The notes beneath the pieces are model-generated. The model did not search any database, was not told where the DNA came from, and saw only the letters and a list, made by a program, of their open reading frames with translations. The position numbers were made by a program, and so were the translations under genes. A DNA stretch of 64,000 nucleotides from NCBI RefSeq assembly GCF_052857255.1, contig NC_135500.1, positions 105,967,048-106,031,047 of the forward strand, in the 5' to 3' direction. Of this stretch, positions 1-12,900 are shown piece after piece (position 1 is the stretch's first letter; each line of letters opens with the position of its first letter). Source of the stretch: Amblyomma americanum. Taxonomy: Eukaryota; Arthropoda; Arachnida; Ixodida; Ixodidae.

Positions 1-791
1 AATATGCCAAAACAAAACGAAGCTAGTGCTGAGAGCAGCGGCGCTACATCGAATTGCTCACGCCGTGTTAAAATTTACAATGTAAAATTAAAACTAAATC
101 AAGTTACAGCTAAAATGATAAAGTTACAAGCTAAATGTCGTAATTTTCTTCATTTTCGCTGGAGTATGGCTCCATAAGCAATGCGTGAGCTAAGCCGGCA
201 TGAGAGGGCGCAGTTAAACAGCCGACTTCATTAAAATGAAGACAACAGGAGCTTAACGACAGCCCTAAGAGTTTCACACCTCCTCTCACCTAAATATTTT
301 TCCCCCAACACTGGCAATTATTTTCCAGGCTTAGTACAGATTTCCAGGCCCCACCAATATTATTGCCAAAGATGGCATCTTCTAAAGGGAGATCACTTTA
401 ATTCAACATGGCGAAGGCCAGAATCACACTTTCTGGTCACGAGGGGACGATCTGCGCTTCCATTTGATAAAGCGACCGTAAAGCGTGATATCAGGCTGCA
501 TCACGACAAAATTAAAGAGTGCAAAGACGGGTTCGGCAAATATCCGAACACTCTGAACTCTCCGCAATGGAATGTTGCAAAATTTTTAAACATTTAATCC
601 TTAAACTAGCTCAATAAAACGACACAATCTGCTGTTTTATTTACCGCGATGAAATTGTTCGCAATGGAATGTGCAGAAAAAAAAAAGACTTCCATTTTGG
701 AACATGATACAAAAAATCAGCAAAACATAGTTTGAAATGTTGTCGATATTCGTAGATCTTCTCAGCAAGGATTTGTGCTTCTTGTACGTAC
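1..791. other. Intronic or downstream stretch, no exon seen
   Basis: Lies 3' of the last recognised exon of the MAM/LDLa gene. I found no six-cysteine or MAM pattern with splice sites on the minus strand, and no open frame of note. The gene must continue to lower coordinates because exon 26 ends in phase 1 with a GTACGT donor. Confidence 0.5.
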
Positions 792-923
792 CACCGCACA
801 TGAACTCATCTGCGCCACCGAAGCAGTCCTCGTGATCATCGCAGAGGAATGCACGTGGGGCGCACACAAAGGGATCTCGGCTCGCGCAGTAGAACTCGTC
901 TTCCTCGCAGTGAGCATCAGTTC
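792..923 (-). CDS. Exon 26: LDL-receptor class A domain (LDLa4)
   Basis: The exon encodes one complete LDLa module: six cysteines spaced as in the family, the F-Y-C near the start, and an acidic loop reading DCFGGADE before the last cysteine. The acceptor is TTTGCAG and the donor is GTACGT, both phase 1, as expected for a shuffled LDLa exon (132 bases, 44 codons). In the calcium box the second acidic position of the usual DCxDGSDE is glycine here, so calcium binding may be weakened. The exon follows LDLa3 in the protein and is the most C-terminal exon visible. Confidence 0.85.
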
Positions 924-3900
924 CTGCAAACCAGTTATGAAAAACGCTATTGTTTAAAAGTAGATTTATTAAGCCATGGTTAGCATATATCCACTGCACC
1001 GTATCTACGGTATAGAGGCTGGAGGACGGAATTGTTGACTATGCTAACCTAATTAATCAGGGCGCTAGAAGGCAGCCTCAGTCCGCTAGCCTCCTCCTGC
1101 TGCTTGCTCAAATAGTTGTGTTCACAACGCCGCATAGCGAGCGACATCTATTGCGTGAATTCGGCTCTTTGGAACCCCGATGATGGCTCAGTGGCTTTTA
1201 CGTACTGCCTCTCACCCCAAGGTAGCGTATTCGATCCCGGCAGCTGCGGTTGTATTTCGATGCTGGCGATCTTGAAAAATGTAAGCGTGCTGTACAATGT
1301 GAGTGCACGCAAAAGAACTCATGACATTCTAAAATAATCTGGAGCCCTCTACCACGGTATCCGTCAGAGTCCATGTGTTCCTTAACCATGTTAAAAGCAA
1401 TATTTAGAATTTTTAATTAGTCTTTAGGGAAACCACTGTTCTTAAAAAGATGTATGAACGGTTTCTCTATTACTACAATGATTCCTCAAGAGGTTCTTCT
1501 TCGAATATTTGCAATTTTAAAAGGGATATTTAAGAAAACTACCATTCTTCCTCATTCCTCCATTACTGCAACGTTGATCAAGAGGTTGTTCGAAGAATTT
1601 TGTCGTCAATGGCTCTCAAATTACTTTGTGCTCCTACTGTTAATTCGAGAACAAAAAGAAAAACTGGGCCGGTTTTTACTCAATGCAGCGTTTTGCCAAT
1701 GTGACATCATTCGAGGAACCAAAGAGCCCGCAGCACAATTGCATTGACACGGTTCAGAATCAGAGCAATGATTTTATTCAGGTAGTATATCGACAAAGCG
1801 AGAAAGCGTTTAGTGCCACAAAAAACATCGGGGAACCCTAGTTCACTCTATTAAAAAAGTAACTCCCAATGTTTGCGCTCTGCTCTGCGCCAGCAAAATG
1901 ACAGGAGTAGCTCTACACATTATCCTTACTTCCCTGACGTAATTGCACCTATTCCCTGGATTGTCTGAACCAGATCAATACGTTCAACATATTTTAGGAG
2001 CATGAACTCTTTTCCCCACCGGTTCCCGTAAATGTTAGGCCCATATGGGCTTTTTAGAGCATGTGAGGAGCGTTTCAGTGAGAGAGCCAGCTCTGTCGTG
2101 CGCTCTATACAGAACGATAACTGGATTTGAGTTCACAGAAAAAAAAAACGTTATTTTCGTGAAGTCACTCGGCATATTTTCTGAAATTCCAGAATGCATG
2201 AGCACATCTGCATCCTCAATCCGATCGTGTCAAGAGCACGTGAGTGGGCCCCGAGGAACCGCTGTAACTGGTCACATCTGAGCGCACCCATTTTTTTAAA
2301 CTGCAGAGCCGATTGTATGTGGCGACGCTGAATACTATGGCAAGTAACTCTCAACCAGGCATAGCTTTTTTTTTTATTGTGAAAAGATGAGCTTTGGTAA
2401 GCGAAATTTTCAATGTTGGAGTTGATGTCGGCGGCATGTTTAAAGCTAGAAGTGTGGCTTATGACTGAATCAAATTTGTTAGCACTTTTATAAAAGAGAA
2501 CCACCATTTTTATGCTGGTGCTGTGCAGCGGAAACTTCTTTTCAGACAAACTTGCTTAGCCTAGATTTGAAATACAAACTTTCTGGAAGTTCGATTTCAT
2601 AGAAACACTCACAAACAAGACAGGCAGTCTCTTACATGACGACAAAAGTGTTACATAACGTTTTACTTTGGTCAAAGCGCACCTATGGCTGTCGCGTCGA
2701 GGCTCTTAGTGATGTATGCCTAAAATGTTGGCTTATTGGTGTTTTTCTAGCTGAGTTGACAACTTACAGGTGTCTTCAGTTCAATGGCAAGAAATATTTT
2801 AAATGAGATCGTAATATTGTGGAAGGTTTTGTCAGTACCAACTAAATGTTCTCAAAATTTAGCCAAGCACAACCAGAAAAAACAAATCAGGGACATGAAC
2901 CAAAACATGGGCTAGGTATGTCAGCTACCTCCGATTATGAAAGGGTGCCACAAAATACGATTTTGTGGAAAAATAAGATACAGTTGCCACAAAATACGAT
3001 ACGATACGATACAAGATACAAAATACGGTACGGTTTCCACAGAATACGATTTTCTTTGTTATTTCTATACTAGAGGTCAAATCGCTTTTCCATATTACAA
3101 GACATGAGGAAAGCTTTTTAGAAAACATAAAAGGCGTGCCTCTCACTTATAATCATCCACTAACAAATATTCGAACGGCAAAACTTTGTTCCTTTTCATT
3201 TAGCAGTGGTGTCTGCTGAAGGTCGTAAACGCTGCACTGATGTGGCTGTAAGTTTTCATCTTCTGGGTGTCTCGCGATTGAATACTGCACTTTTTCATTG
3301 TCATGTTAAAATACACGATTTCCTCAAGACCTATGCCAAACGATATGCCAACGTTTTCTGGCCTGACTCTACGCACCGCACTTTTCGTCGAGCCCGTTGG
3401 GGCAGTCGGGAACGCCGTCACACAGGAGCAGCGCCGGGATGCAGGTGGCGCCATCTCGGCAGTCAAACTGGCCTCGCGAACACTTCCCTGAAGGCTTCGG
3501 CTTCGGTGGTGCCGCAGTACGAGGCGCTGTCGTCGGCGTTAGCGGAATGACATCTTCAGTGGGGAATGTCGGCCATTCTGGAACCAGCGGGTTCAAAGCG
3601 TCAGAAATACTGAAATTAAAGCAACAGGATTTGACGATCCTTTTATAATACACACCATTGCAGAATTAATGAGCAGGAGTTCAAACCTTGAGCGTGAAGT
3701 AGTTACCACCTCCCCCCCCCCCCCCCCCCCCACACACACAAAACTCGCCGTTTGACTGTGAAACCATACGTTAAATAAAAGTTATTTAAAAGACGAACTG
3801 TAAAAACGGAATATTGATATTCGGGAAAGCAAATGGGCAGTATCTGTCTCACATCTCGGCGCACACATGAACCTCGCCGTAAGGGAATGGATAAAGGAGG

Positions 3901-6900
3901 GACTGGAAAAAGAAAACAAGAGGTGCCGCAGTGGAGTGCTCCGGATTAATTTCGACAACCCAGGCATCTTCTAACTTGTGAATGATGGAATTCTGAATAC
4001 AGTATTCTGGCCTTTTATCCTGTCTTAACATGAGCGACTAAGCCTAATTTTATCGGTGCCTAAAAAGGCCTCGGTATTGATTACGTTCTTGCTCTCTTTA
4101 TCACCAGAACACGAAAACGTGTTCAATGTTGTCATTGTACACTTTCGTACTGCACCCGTAGAAAAAAAAATTAGCTGCCATTCTAGTTCTTCTCCTAATC
4201 CTGTTTTATTTGCTTTTTCAGATAAATAAAATGAGGCCTTTAGAACAGCTGCAGCGATCGGCTTTTTTTTAATATTGATGCGGTTATCGTATCTAACCTT
4301 AGTAATATAGTACTGAGGTTAGTTACGAGGTTAGCGCACTCCCTTTTATAAAAGGGAGTGCGCTAGAGGACAGCTTACTCCCTTTTTATTCCTTTATGCT
4401 TAAAGAGTAGACGCCGCCGCGCAGAATAGGCCGGAGCAGGGTGAAGATCGACCTCTGTGGCGACACAGAGGCATCGCTAGAGGGAGGGGGGGGGATTTTT
4501 TAAGTCGCCTAGTGTAGCCATTTTTTTTTAAGTTTCAACTTTGAAGTTTATTCATTCATTGGTAACAGATAACAAACGCGCAATAGAGCAGGAGCTAAAG
4601 GCTTAGCCAGACAGGGGCTCCTCCCCTATCGAGCAGGAACGGCGGATAAGGTGCACTTTAAAACAAAACTTCAAAGCATGTACCATACATCTTGTACAGA
4701 CAGCAAACGTGAACATAAAATAATACTAAAAAACACTAGCAAGCATATAAAATACATCAAATATACGTAGCACACGTCTAAAAAGAAAGTTTTTGTATTT
4801 TAACAATACAACATAAGGAGAAATATAAAGTTAATCATTTATTATTTCACTTCCAGCAGGAATCTTCTCAGTGACTTCTTTGAAATATGTGCCCTGAAAT
4901 CAATCCTGTTCCCTAGGTTATTTAAAAACAGGGGGACTTGGTGGTTTAAGTATTGCGTGCCATAGTTTGTACGTATGCATGTACGTTTTTACGTACATTT
5001 GTACGTTTGTACGTTTTTATCTCCTATGTTTATTTACATCTCCGTTTTGTTTAGTTTGCTGATTCTTCCTCTTGACTGCTCGCCATCAGCTTCGACTTTG
5101 CGATATGATTCGCTTTCCGTCAAATTCCTTAATACTGCCTGCCTTTTTCCGCAATCCCTATTTTATAGCTATTGACCTCTCGTGTCTTATTTCTTTCCCT
5201 ATATTGGTTCCAGTTCTCCTCTGACTACTGGAAGTCTTTCTGTGGACATTTATTGTCCATGTACAGATGTGATTATCCGAATAAATTTAAACTGTGAATA
5301 ATTGAAATTGTGAAAGTCAAAGGCAAGAGAATGAAAAACAGCAACGTTTACAACATCAGTTACCTGAGTCATATTCTGTTGTCCATTCTGCCGCAGTAGG
5401 CTCGACTGGAAACGCCGTCGTTGGTGGCATTCGTGACGACATTGCTGGAAGAGATGCTTTTTTCTTTTTAATTTTTAGCACAATGGTTCCTAGAAAGCAC
5501 ATCACGCTTTTCACGACTGCATTATTTTTGTATCTTTTTTGCATCCACACAAATGTTCAATGATAAATATCTGTGCATTCGTCACAAATGCTCCTTATGT
5601 CAAGACTTGCTGTGCAGTTGCAAAGCTAAAAATGGCTTTTAGATCGCGCTACAATCAGAGCATTGGGAAGCTTTTTCAAATTTCGAGGATGTTTTCGGCA
5701 TTTGAGTTCCTTTTAGTTGCTTTCTACTACATGCTTTTTCTACCCTAGCAGTCTCTATGAACGAAGGCACACTCACTGGAATGTGGAACGGTTGTGGTAG
5801 CAGGCGTATCTGATGTACACTTGGCCGGTCTCACGTCGATGTCGTCGATGGCAATGCTTCCCGTAAACTTCGTGGCGGGAGCAGTGATCAATATCTGCGT
5901 ATCCCACATATATATCAGCGTAAGCAGCGCCAGTGTCATTAATTGATGATCGCTAATTTATTAGTACCTAAACTACAAAACCGCTTTATGTTTCCCGAAC
6001 TTTTCTACTTTCCCTCTGGCTTCTAATCCGCCATATTCTTCGATGGTTTTCTCAAGCGAATTCTATCTCTACGAGATGAAATCTAAATCCTCTTCGAAAG
6101 TGTAAAAAATATCGGGATCGTATCTGCCAGTCGCACAGAGCCTCTTTCTGTGCAAGAAAATAAAGCATATTGTGAATCTTTGCAGTACATGTTCATTCTT
6201 TAAATCTGCCGCCACGCTGCTTTATCGCTTTGTTTGCGACGCAAGACGCGTCTAGATTTATCTCGGTTGATCGCAGCCAGGCAGAGCTGATTCTACGTTG
6301 TTCCAGAATTTTCTAGTAACTTTGCACGCTTTGTCTAAAAAGTTCGCTATCAGCTTTAAATTGAGCACAGCCGACAGCGGCGGGCATTCGTTTGTTGCTA
6401 CGCCGCCACCGAGTGATTCAGTCCATTGTGGGCGCAAGTCAGCCCCAAATAAAGTTTTGTGTAGACGCCATCTTCGCTGTTGTTCTGCTCCTCAGATTGC
6501 AGTCACCACTTCCTGGCAATACAGTTCAAACCTTTTATACCATGACGAATGTAAGCGTGAAGACTACACCAATAAAAACAAATACCATAGAAAAATTAAG
6601 ATAAGCAAAGAATGCTTTTGAACTTGAATGTACACAGGTCATTGTGACCTTACTCAAGGATAACGGCTGAAGTTTGTGCTCCCATTCTCGCTATGTCAAC
6701 GTTTCGAACAAGAATTCGGATTTTACATTGTAGGACATGGCCTCACGAGACATTTTTTAATAGTCTTTCAGTAGTTTTACACGGCAGTGCTCAGTGAAGA
6801 AGTTGGTTTGCGCAACAATGCTGCGATCATGAGAGCGCAGGAGAATTGCAGCTCTGGGCGTACTTATGATTGAGAGACAAGTTTAACAACTAAATATGTG

Positions 6901-9900
6901 GCCTTCAATAATGGTCTCCTTGGAAAGACACACTCGGTGAAAGCTCCGAATTAATTTTTGCGCTGTAAATGATAACCGAAAAACTCCATCCCACAGCTAT
7001 ACTTTACGAACAGTTCAAAGAAGCAGTTTCACGACACACAAACATAGCAAGCATTTCTAGGGACATCTTTTCCACTCCACGCTGACCACATTTTACAAAT
7101 CTGCTAGAAATTTTAGCGTCCCACCTGTATGTATTGCAAAAACGTTCAAGATTTGCCAAACCAGTAAATCAAAAGTCAAGGTACAAAGAAAACTATACCT
7201 GCGTCTGACAATGCCTTCCAACCCTATAGCTATCCTCAAAACAGTATTGTTCACTGTCGCAAATCATTCAAAGTAGTTTAAGATAGGCAGCAGTACTGGA
7301 CACCTTTTATCTAACGTTATTCAGCAAACACAATTTTGGGGGAATAACGTGGTACAGTGAAATCCAGAAGCGTTATACTATGACGAAGAAGACGAAGCTG
7401 GCAGTGACGCAAGACGGAGTGCTCGGGGTTGGCCAGCGGGCATTAAATCATCTAATTGCCATCATTGTTCGGCTGCCCGCAGCGTAGCATTTGGCGTGAG
7501 GTGCTAGGTAATCATCGCCATCCTGGTCCCGGAGCTTCGGCGTCCTGCGGCTGTCGTGGTCATCAGCCCGGTAGACCTGACCGACCTCGCCGCTCACCCC
7601 AGCCCCGTCCCCCGCCCCGACCAGAAGACACGACGAGATGACGACGCTGCCGCCACTCGAACCTATGACCCCACCAACCAGAGACGCTCCCCACATGCAA
7701 GGACACCGCTCCCCTGCCAATGTGATTCGGTGCGCCCAAAAGCCTCGACCGTCGGCTTCTGTTGACTTGTAGCCCGGAAGCTTCACGGACCAGGAATCAT
7801 TCGCTCATCTCCTTCAAAGTGGCAGCCAGAGCTTCACCAAAGCCCATCGCCATTTCGTGCGTCTCTTCGTCAACGATCGGGACGATCGCTCGGTGGCCCC
7901 GAGTTGTGTTACGAAGACGACGAAGTTGGCAGTGACGCGGTACGGAGAGCTCGCGCAATGGCCAGCGGCCGTAAATCATCTCATTGCCATCAGTCATCTC
8001 GTTTCTTTCTTCGGCTGGCCGCCGCGTAACAATATTGCTATAATGTTTCAATAAAAAATACATGTTCATTCAAGCAAATTGATCTCAAGAAGGCAAGAAA
8101 AACCGATGCACACACATCTCAACGTTAAAAGAAGGTTGCAGAGCAAGGACCCATCCTGTCAGGGAATAATCATGATTGCTAAACTTTTTTTGGCAGAATA
8201 AAAATGCCTGTCTTTGCGATCATGAGTAATTTAAATAAGCAACAGGCAGTTTTTCCTGTAATCTAGGTGCGCATTGGGTAAATATAATTATTTGAACGAA
8301 ACCAAATGTACCAAGTAATCTTGCCCATATTTTTTGAAAATGCTGAGCGCCGCAGCCGTTCGACAGGCGTTGCCGAAAATAGACGTCAATGTAGTGATAA
8401 CCGCTTTTTTGTCTTGCACTTGATTCATATAATATTGAAAATTAAATGGGCAAATTTACCAGGGCACTGCAATAAATGCTAACGTTTCAACCCACGTTAC
8501 CAGATACTACATTCTGTTCTAAGTACAAACGTTAGCGCAAAATAAGACACATTCACAAGAAAGGTGGACAAGACAACGCGCTACTGACAACTGATTTTTA
8601 TTGAAAGAAACACATATTATATAGGCTCACCGTCACACCACCTATCACCTATCACCACCGTCACACCACCTATGTGTTATGTGTTTCAATAAAAATCAGT
8701 TGTCAGTAGTGCGTTGTCTTGTCCACCTTTCTTGTGAATGTGTCTTATTTTGCGCTAACATTTGTACATAGAACTATGCACCAACTAGCCCAGCAACAAG
8801 TGTTACTTGAGTACCACATTCGGTTGTTTGCAGTAAGGTAGCCATTTGCGAGGCTCTTTCTTCGACATTTCGAACAAATCTCTATGAATAAAAGTCACGC
8901 CTGCCTTGAAGCGTTTACAGCAAGAACCTCTTTATTGTTTATAACAAAGTGACTAGCCCTCTACTAGAGCTGCACCGAAACAGCGAGCGCTGAAGAGGAC
9001 GAGACGCGGGTCTCGTTCTTATCGACCTTTGCGCGCGCGCTAGGTGTTGCTGAGTGGGGCTTCATATTGTAACTTAAAATCTCCTTACAGACAGACACTG
9101 TACCGGGGTACCCTAGTGTCAAAAGAAAGCCAGCCCTCTTTTCCCGCACGGCAACCCCAGTATTTGGTACCTGAACTTGACCTTTGACCCTGACCTTGAC
9201 ATTTGATTTGTTACACTGGAGACCATGCTTAACAGAGGTTTAGCTCGTATAACTAGCTTCAAGTCACGTTGAATCCCAGCCATTTGGGGGGGGGGGGCAC
9301 TTTTAATGCTATAACATTGAAAGCCTTATGATGGAAAAACACACGGCGTTGTGGTACGTCATGGAATTGCGAAAAAACCCTTAGTTTTCTTCTATTCGCT
9401 CATTTGTCGAGAAAGTTGCGACGTGTTCAGGTAACGTGATGTTCCACCTGACACCTCCCCCCCTCCTCGTCGCCTATCTCCACTTGCACCGCCGCAAACT
9501 GCAGCTTCAACGCGGAAAAAACCAGGCGTTGTGGCCTATCTGATAAATTCACTTATTCTAATGCTATCACATGCCAATGTTGTCACATTGCAATGCTATC
9601 ACAAGTCATCAAGAGTCCCCAAAGTTGTCTTTCCTGCCGCAATGTGTAAAATCTCTGCATTGCTTTATAGCATGTTTTCGTCAGTCCTTGCCGTTTGCTG
9701 GGATGAATTATGGGACAATAAGTTCAGAAAAGTGCAGGAATTTGCCAATGCTGCTTGTTCCACAAGTTCAAGTTTTCTTTTTCCCGATCCACCACGCAGT
9801 CCAAGTAGCTGCGACTGAGAGCAAACAAAATACGCCGCTAATGCCACCGAAGGAAGCGTCTAAAGAGAAATGGCGTTAAAAATCCAGTAACAAGCTTTAT

Positions 9901-12900
9901 TGCTACGAGGCAGCGCGCACAGACGACGGACAATAAAAGACACACAGCCAAGCGCTGTCCGTCGTCTCTGCATGAGCGCTGCCTCGTAGCAATGAATCTA
10001 TACCAACTAGCCCAAAAAGTCGTTCTTATCAAATACATTTCTGAGTCCAAACAGAGAAAACAAGTGAGTAAATGACTAGCATAAACTCTTATCTTGTGTA
10101 TGACGTGTGCACTCAGGTTAGCGCACGTACATTGTTACATCATTTACATCCGAATTATGCGACATGTTGTGTACTAGACAGCAAATTTTGCAAACGAGAA
10201 AAAAATAATGCAGCTTTTGTATTGTTTATATGTCACAAAACAAAACCACTTAACTGCGAAAAGCTATTAGGTGGTTGGAAACAGTGTATTGGATATGGCG
10301 ACTGCAGCGGCGCTGTGACTAACGCCTCACTAGAGACAGTGCCGCATTTGTGACCAGTGCAGTTACGAATGTCAAAGGGCGATATATGAGGGTTTTTGAA
10401 CAAGTGCAGAAAAATTACAACAGGTGGCGTCACAATTCACATTACTCTAAGGTGGCGCGCCAAAAGCGGTTTTAATGTGACGCCAGATCTTATTTCTACC
10501 GGTACCCATTGTACAGGAGAGCGTCAGATCGGAGGCGGGATATATGCGCCTTATTTTTATGCACTTAAAGTTCGGCAGGTCTTCTTTTCGCCTACGGTTT
10601 CGCCGATGTCGCACATGAATGGCATTAATTTACTGAACCACGAACGAACGCTTGTGCAACAGCGGTATCGGGGTGGTGACGGCCCTGTGGCGTTGTCGGC
10701 CTTTTCCTTTAATCTTCTTCGTTCCTCTATTGAAAAGAAGAGCCAAGTTAGCGATTTACGCTTTAGCAGTGGCAGCAACTGACGATCTGTGAGAATGCTT
10801 GAAAGCGGCCGTACGGAAAGTCTTCAAGCTATGGCATCGATAGGGCACTTCTTTCACCTTTGTACTTTCGTTTATAGCTGAATTCGCTTCTTGCTAACCT
10901 TTTGTAAAATATTTCAGGCGTTTACGTCTGACCGTAACACTAGTCTAATTTTCGAACAAACGTTGCAAAGGAATATCTGTTCCAACCCCAGAAACAGAGT
11001 CAGGGCGTTTGATAAACCCGGATTGGTTTAACTTCTCATTCAGTACCCCGCTAAGATGGCACCGTTTTAGCGCTCTGGTTTAGTGAAAAAGAGTTTTGGC
11101 ACTGACCGAGAATACGGGTGGTAAGTCGGTGCGTTCAAGCGAGAGCAGCGTCCATTCAGAGAACTTCGGACCACTTGCGATCGTGGTTTCTCCAGTAGGG
11201 ACACCAGACGGGTCGAGGAACGTGATGTTCAAAGTGGCTGACGCTGTCGAGGAAGCGGAGGAAAGGAATGCAAGTTTTACGTGTAAAACTTCATTATTTT
11301 GCAGATCTGTTACCAAAAAAAATTAGATCATTCCCAACAAAGATTATCTTAGTTCTTCGCCTTGCAGTAATGCGAAGTACATAAATTGGTCATGTGGGTC
11401 AGATTAACAATGAGCGAGATGAAAGGTACCTGTCTTCAAGCCAATTCACGCCCACTTCTTCAAAGCGACCATTGGCACAAGAATTAGGATGTCTTTTTTT
11501 TGTCGCGTCAGCAAATGCTCCTTCTGACAAAGTGAACATTTTACAAGTGTTTCATTATTAGGAAATCTTTGTAGGAAAGTAGCGCTAGACTAGCAGCTTG
11601 TCGGCGCAACTTGATCTACAGGCTATTGGCGCATGAGAGCAATGCAATATTAAATATCAGCAAGGCGAAAAGCAAATGAATGAAAATTGAGTTATCAAAT
11701 GGAAATGTGCGACAAAAGCATTTACAATTAAAATTAGGCGTGTTCTTAACAATCAGCTATCTACCTTTCTTCATGTGATAGTAAAACTGGAAGCAGACAA
11801 GAGGGCCCAAGTGCAGAGTCTGGCTCTGTAAGCTGCCGGAGGCCATACTGGATAGGTCTTCAGAGTCAAGCAGCAGGTAGTATCCTGGAATAACATGAGG
11901 ACAGCATTAAAACAACTTCAAATCAAGAGAAGCTGATTTGCGCTAATATATAAACATTCCGGAATATCTGGCTCAATATAGCGGATCTAAGCGCGAAATC
12001 TGACTCGAATATCTAACACCATGTGGTGACAAATAACATTAGCTGCCTTATAACTCGGAGTCATCAATTTATCAGTGCTTCATATAGTTCGGCAGCCCCC
12101 TTTACCAGTTCCAGACACCTAGCTTGTTCCATCTCGTTCGCCACCGATCACGGTTCCAAACCTACATCATCCAACTTAATCTTAAATCTTGGGAGCCGCA
12201 GGCTCGCTCGAAGTTTCGCTTCGAATCTGATTTTTTGTTTTTTCTCTATATTGTGTTTGAAGCCAATAAATCAATTCATACAGAAACGAGACGGAGTAAC
12301 TATTCCGGTCATCTCTGATGCCGAAAGGAATAGCACATGTTTTATACGCAAAGCGTTCACTCAACTCAAAACTAGCATGTTCAGTGAAGTGTTGAATCTC
12401 CTTCTGTGCCTCGCCTGGACACAAGATTTATATCCCAAGAGCACAGAGTCCCATGCAGAACTTAATGACTTTTGAGTCTATTTCCGCCAATCCTGGGGCT
12501 CGGAGAAGTGCCTGCAGTGATTACATTATTGAATACGACGATCTTTTATTAACATGCGGTTCTTAGCCAAATAATTCTATCTTGTTGTAGCATGCTTAGA
12601 ATAAGGAATTTTGTCTCGCCGCTTCACTGCTACCATAGATAGAATATCATTATTCCAGACTGCTTTTGCAAAAGAAACTTGAACACTATTATGGTGCACT
12701 GCTGCCAAAGAGAACTTGCTGTGTATTTGGTATTGTTCTAGAAAAAACAATGCGGATAGCCGCTGATGGGGGTTCGTAAAAGCGCAGGAGGCGACTTGCA
12801 GATTGCTCACAAGTGTTTTTTTCACAAGGAGAGCTGCATTAAGGCTGGCTAACTAAAAATTTGTAACCAGTTGATTCTTTTGCACCAGACGACTTAACGT

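Noticed and set aside
12023..12475. 150-codon plus-strand open frame
   Set aside because: Ser/Leu-rich frame without domain, conserved motif or splice context.
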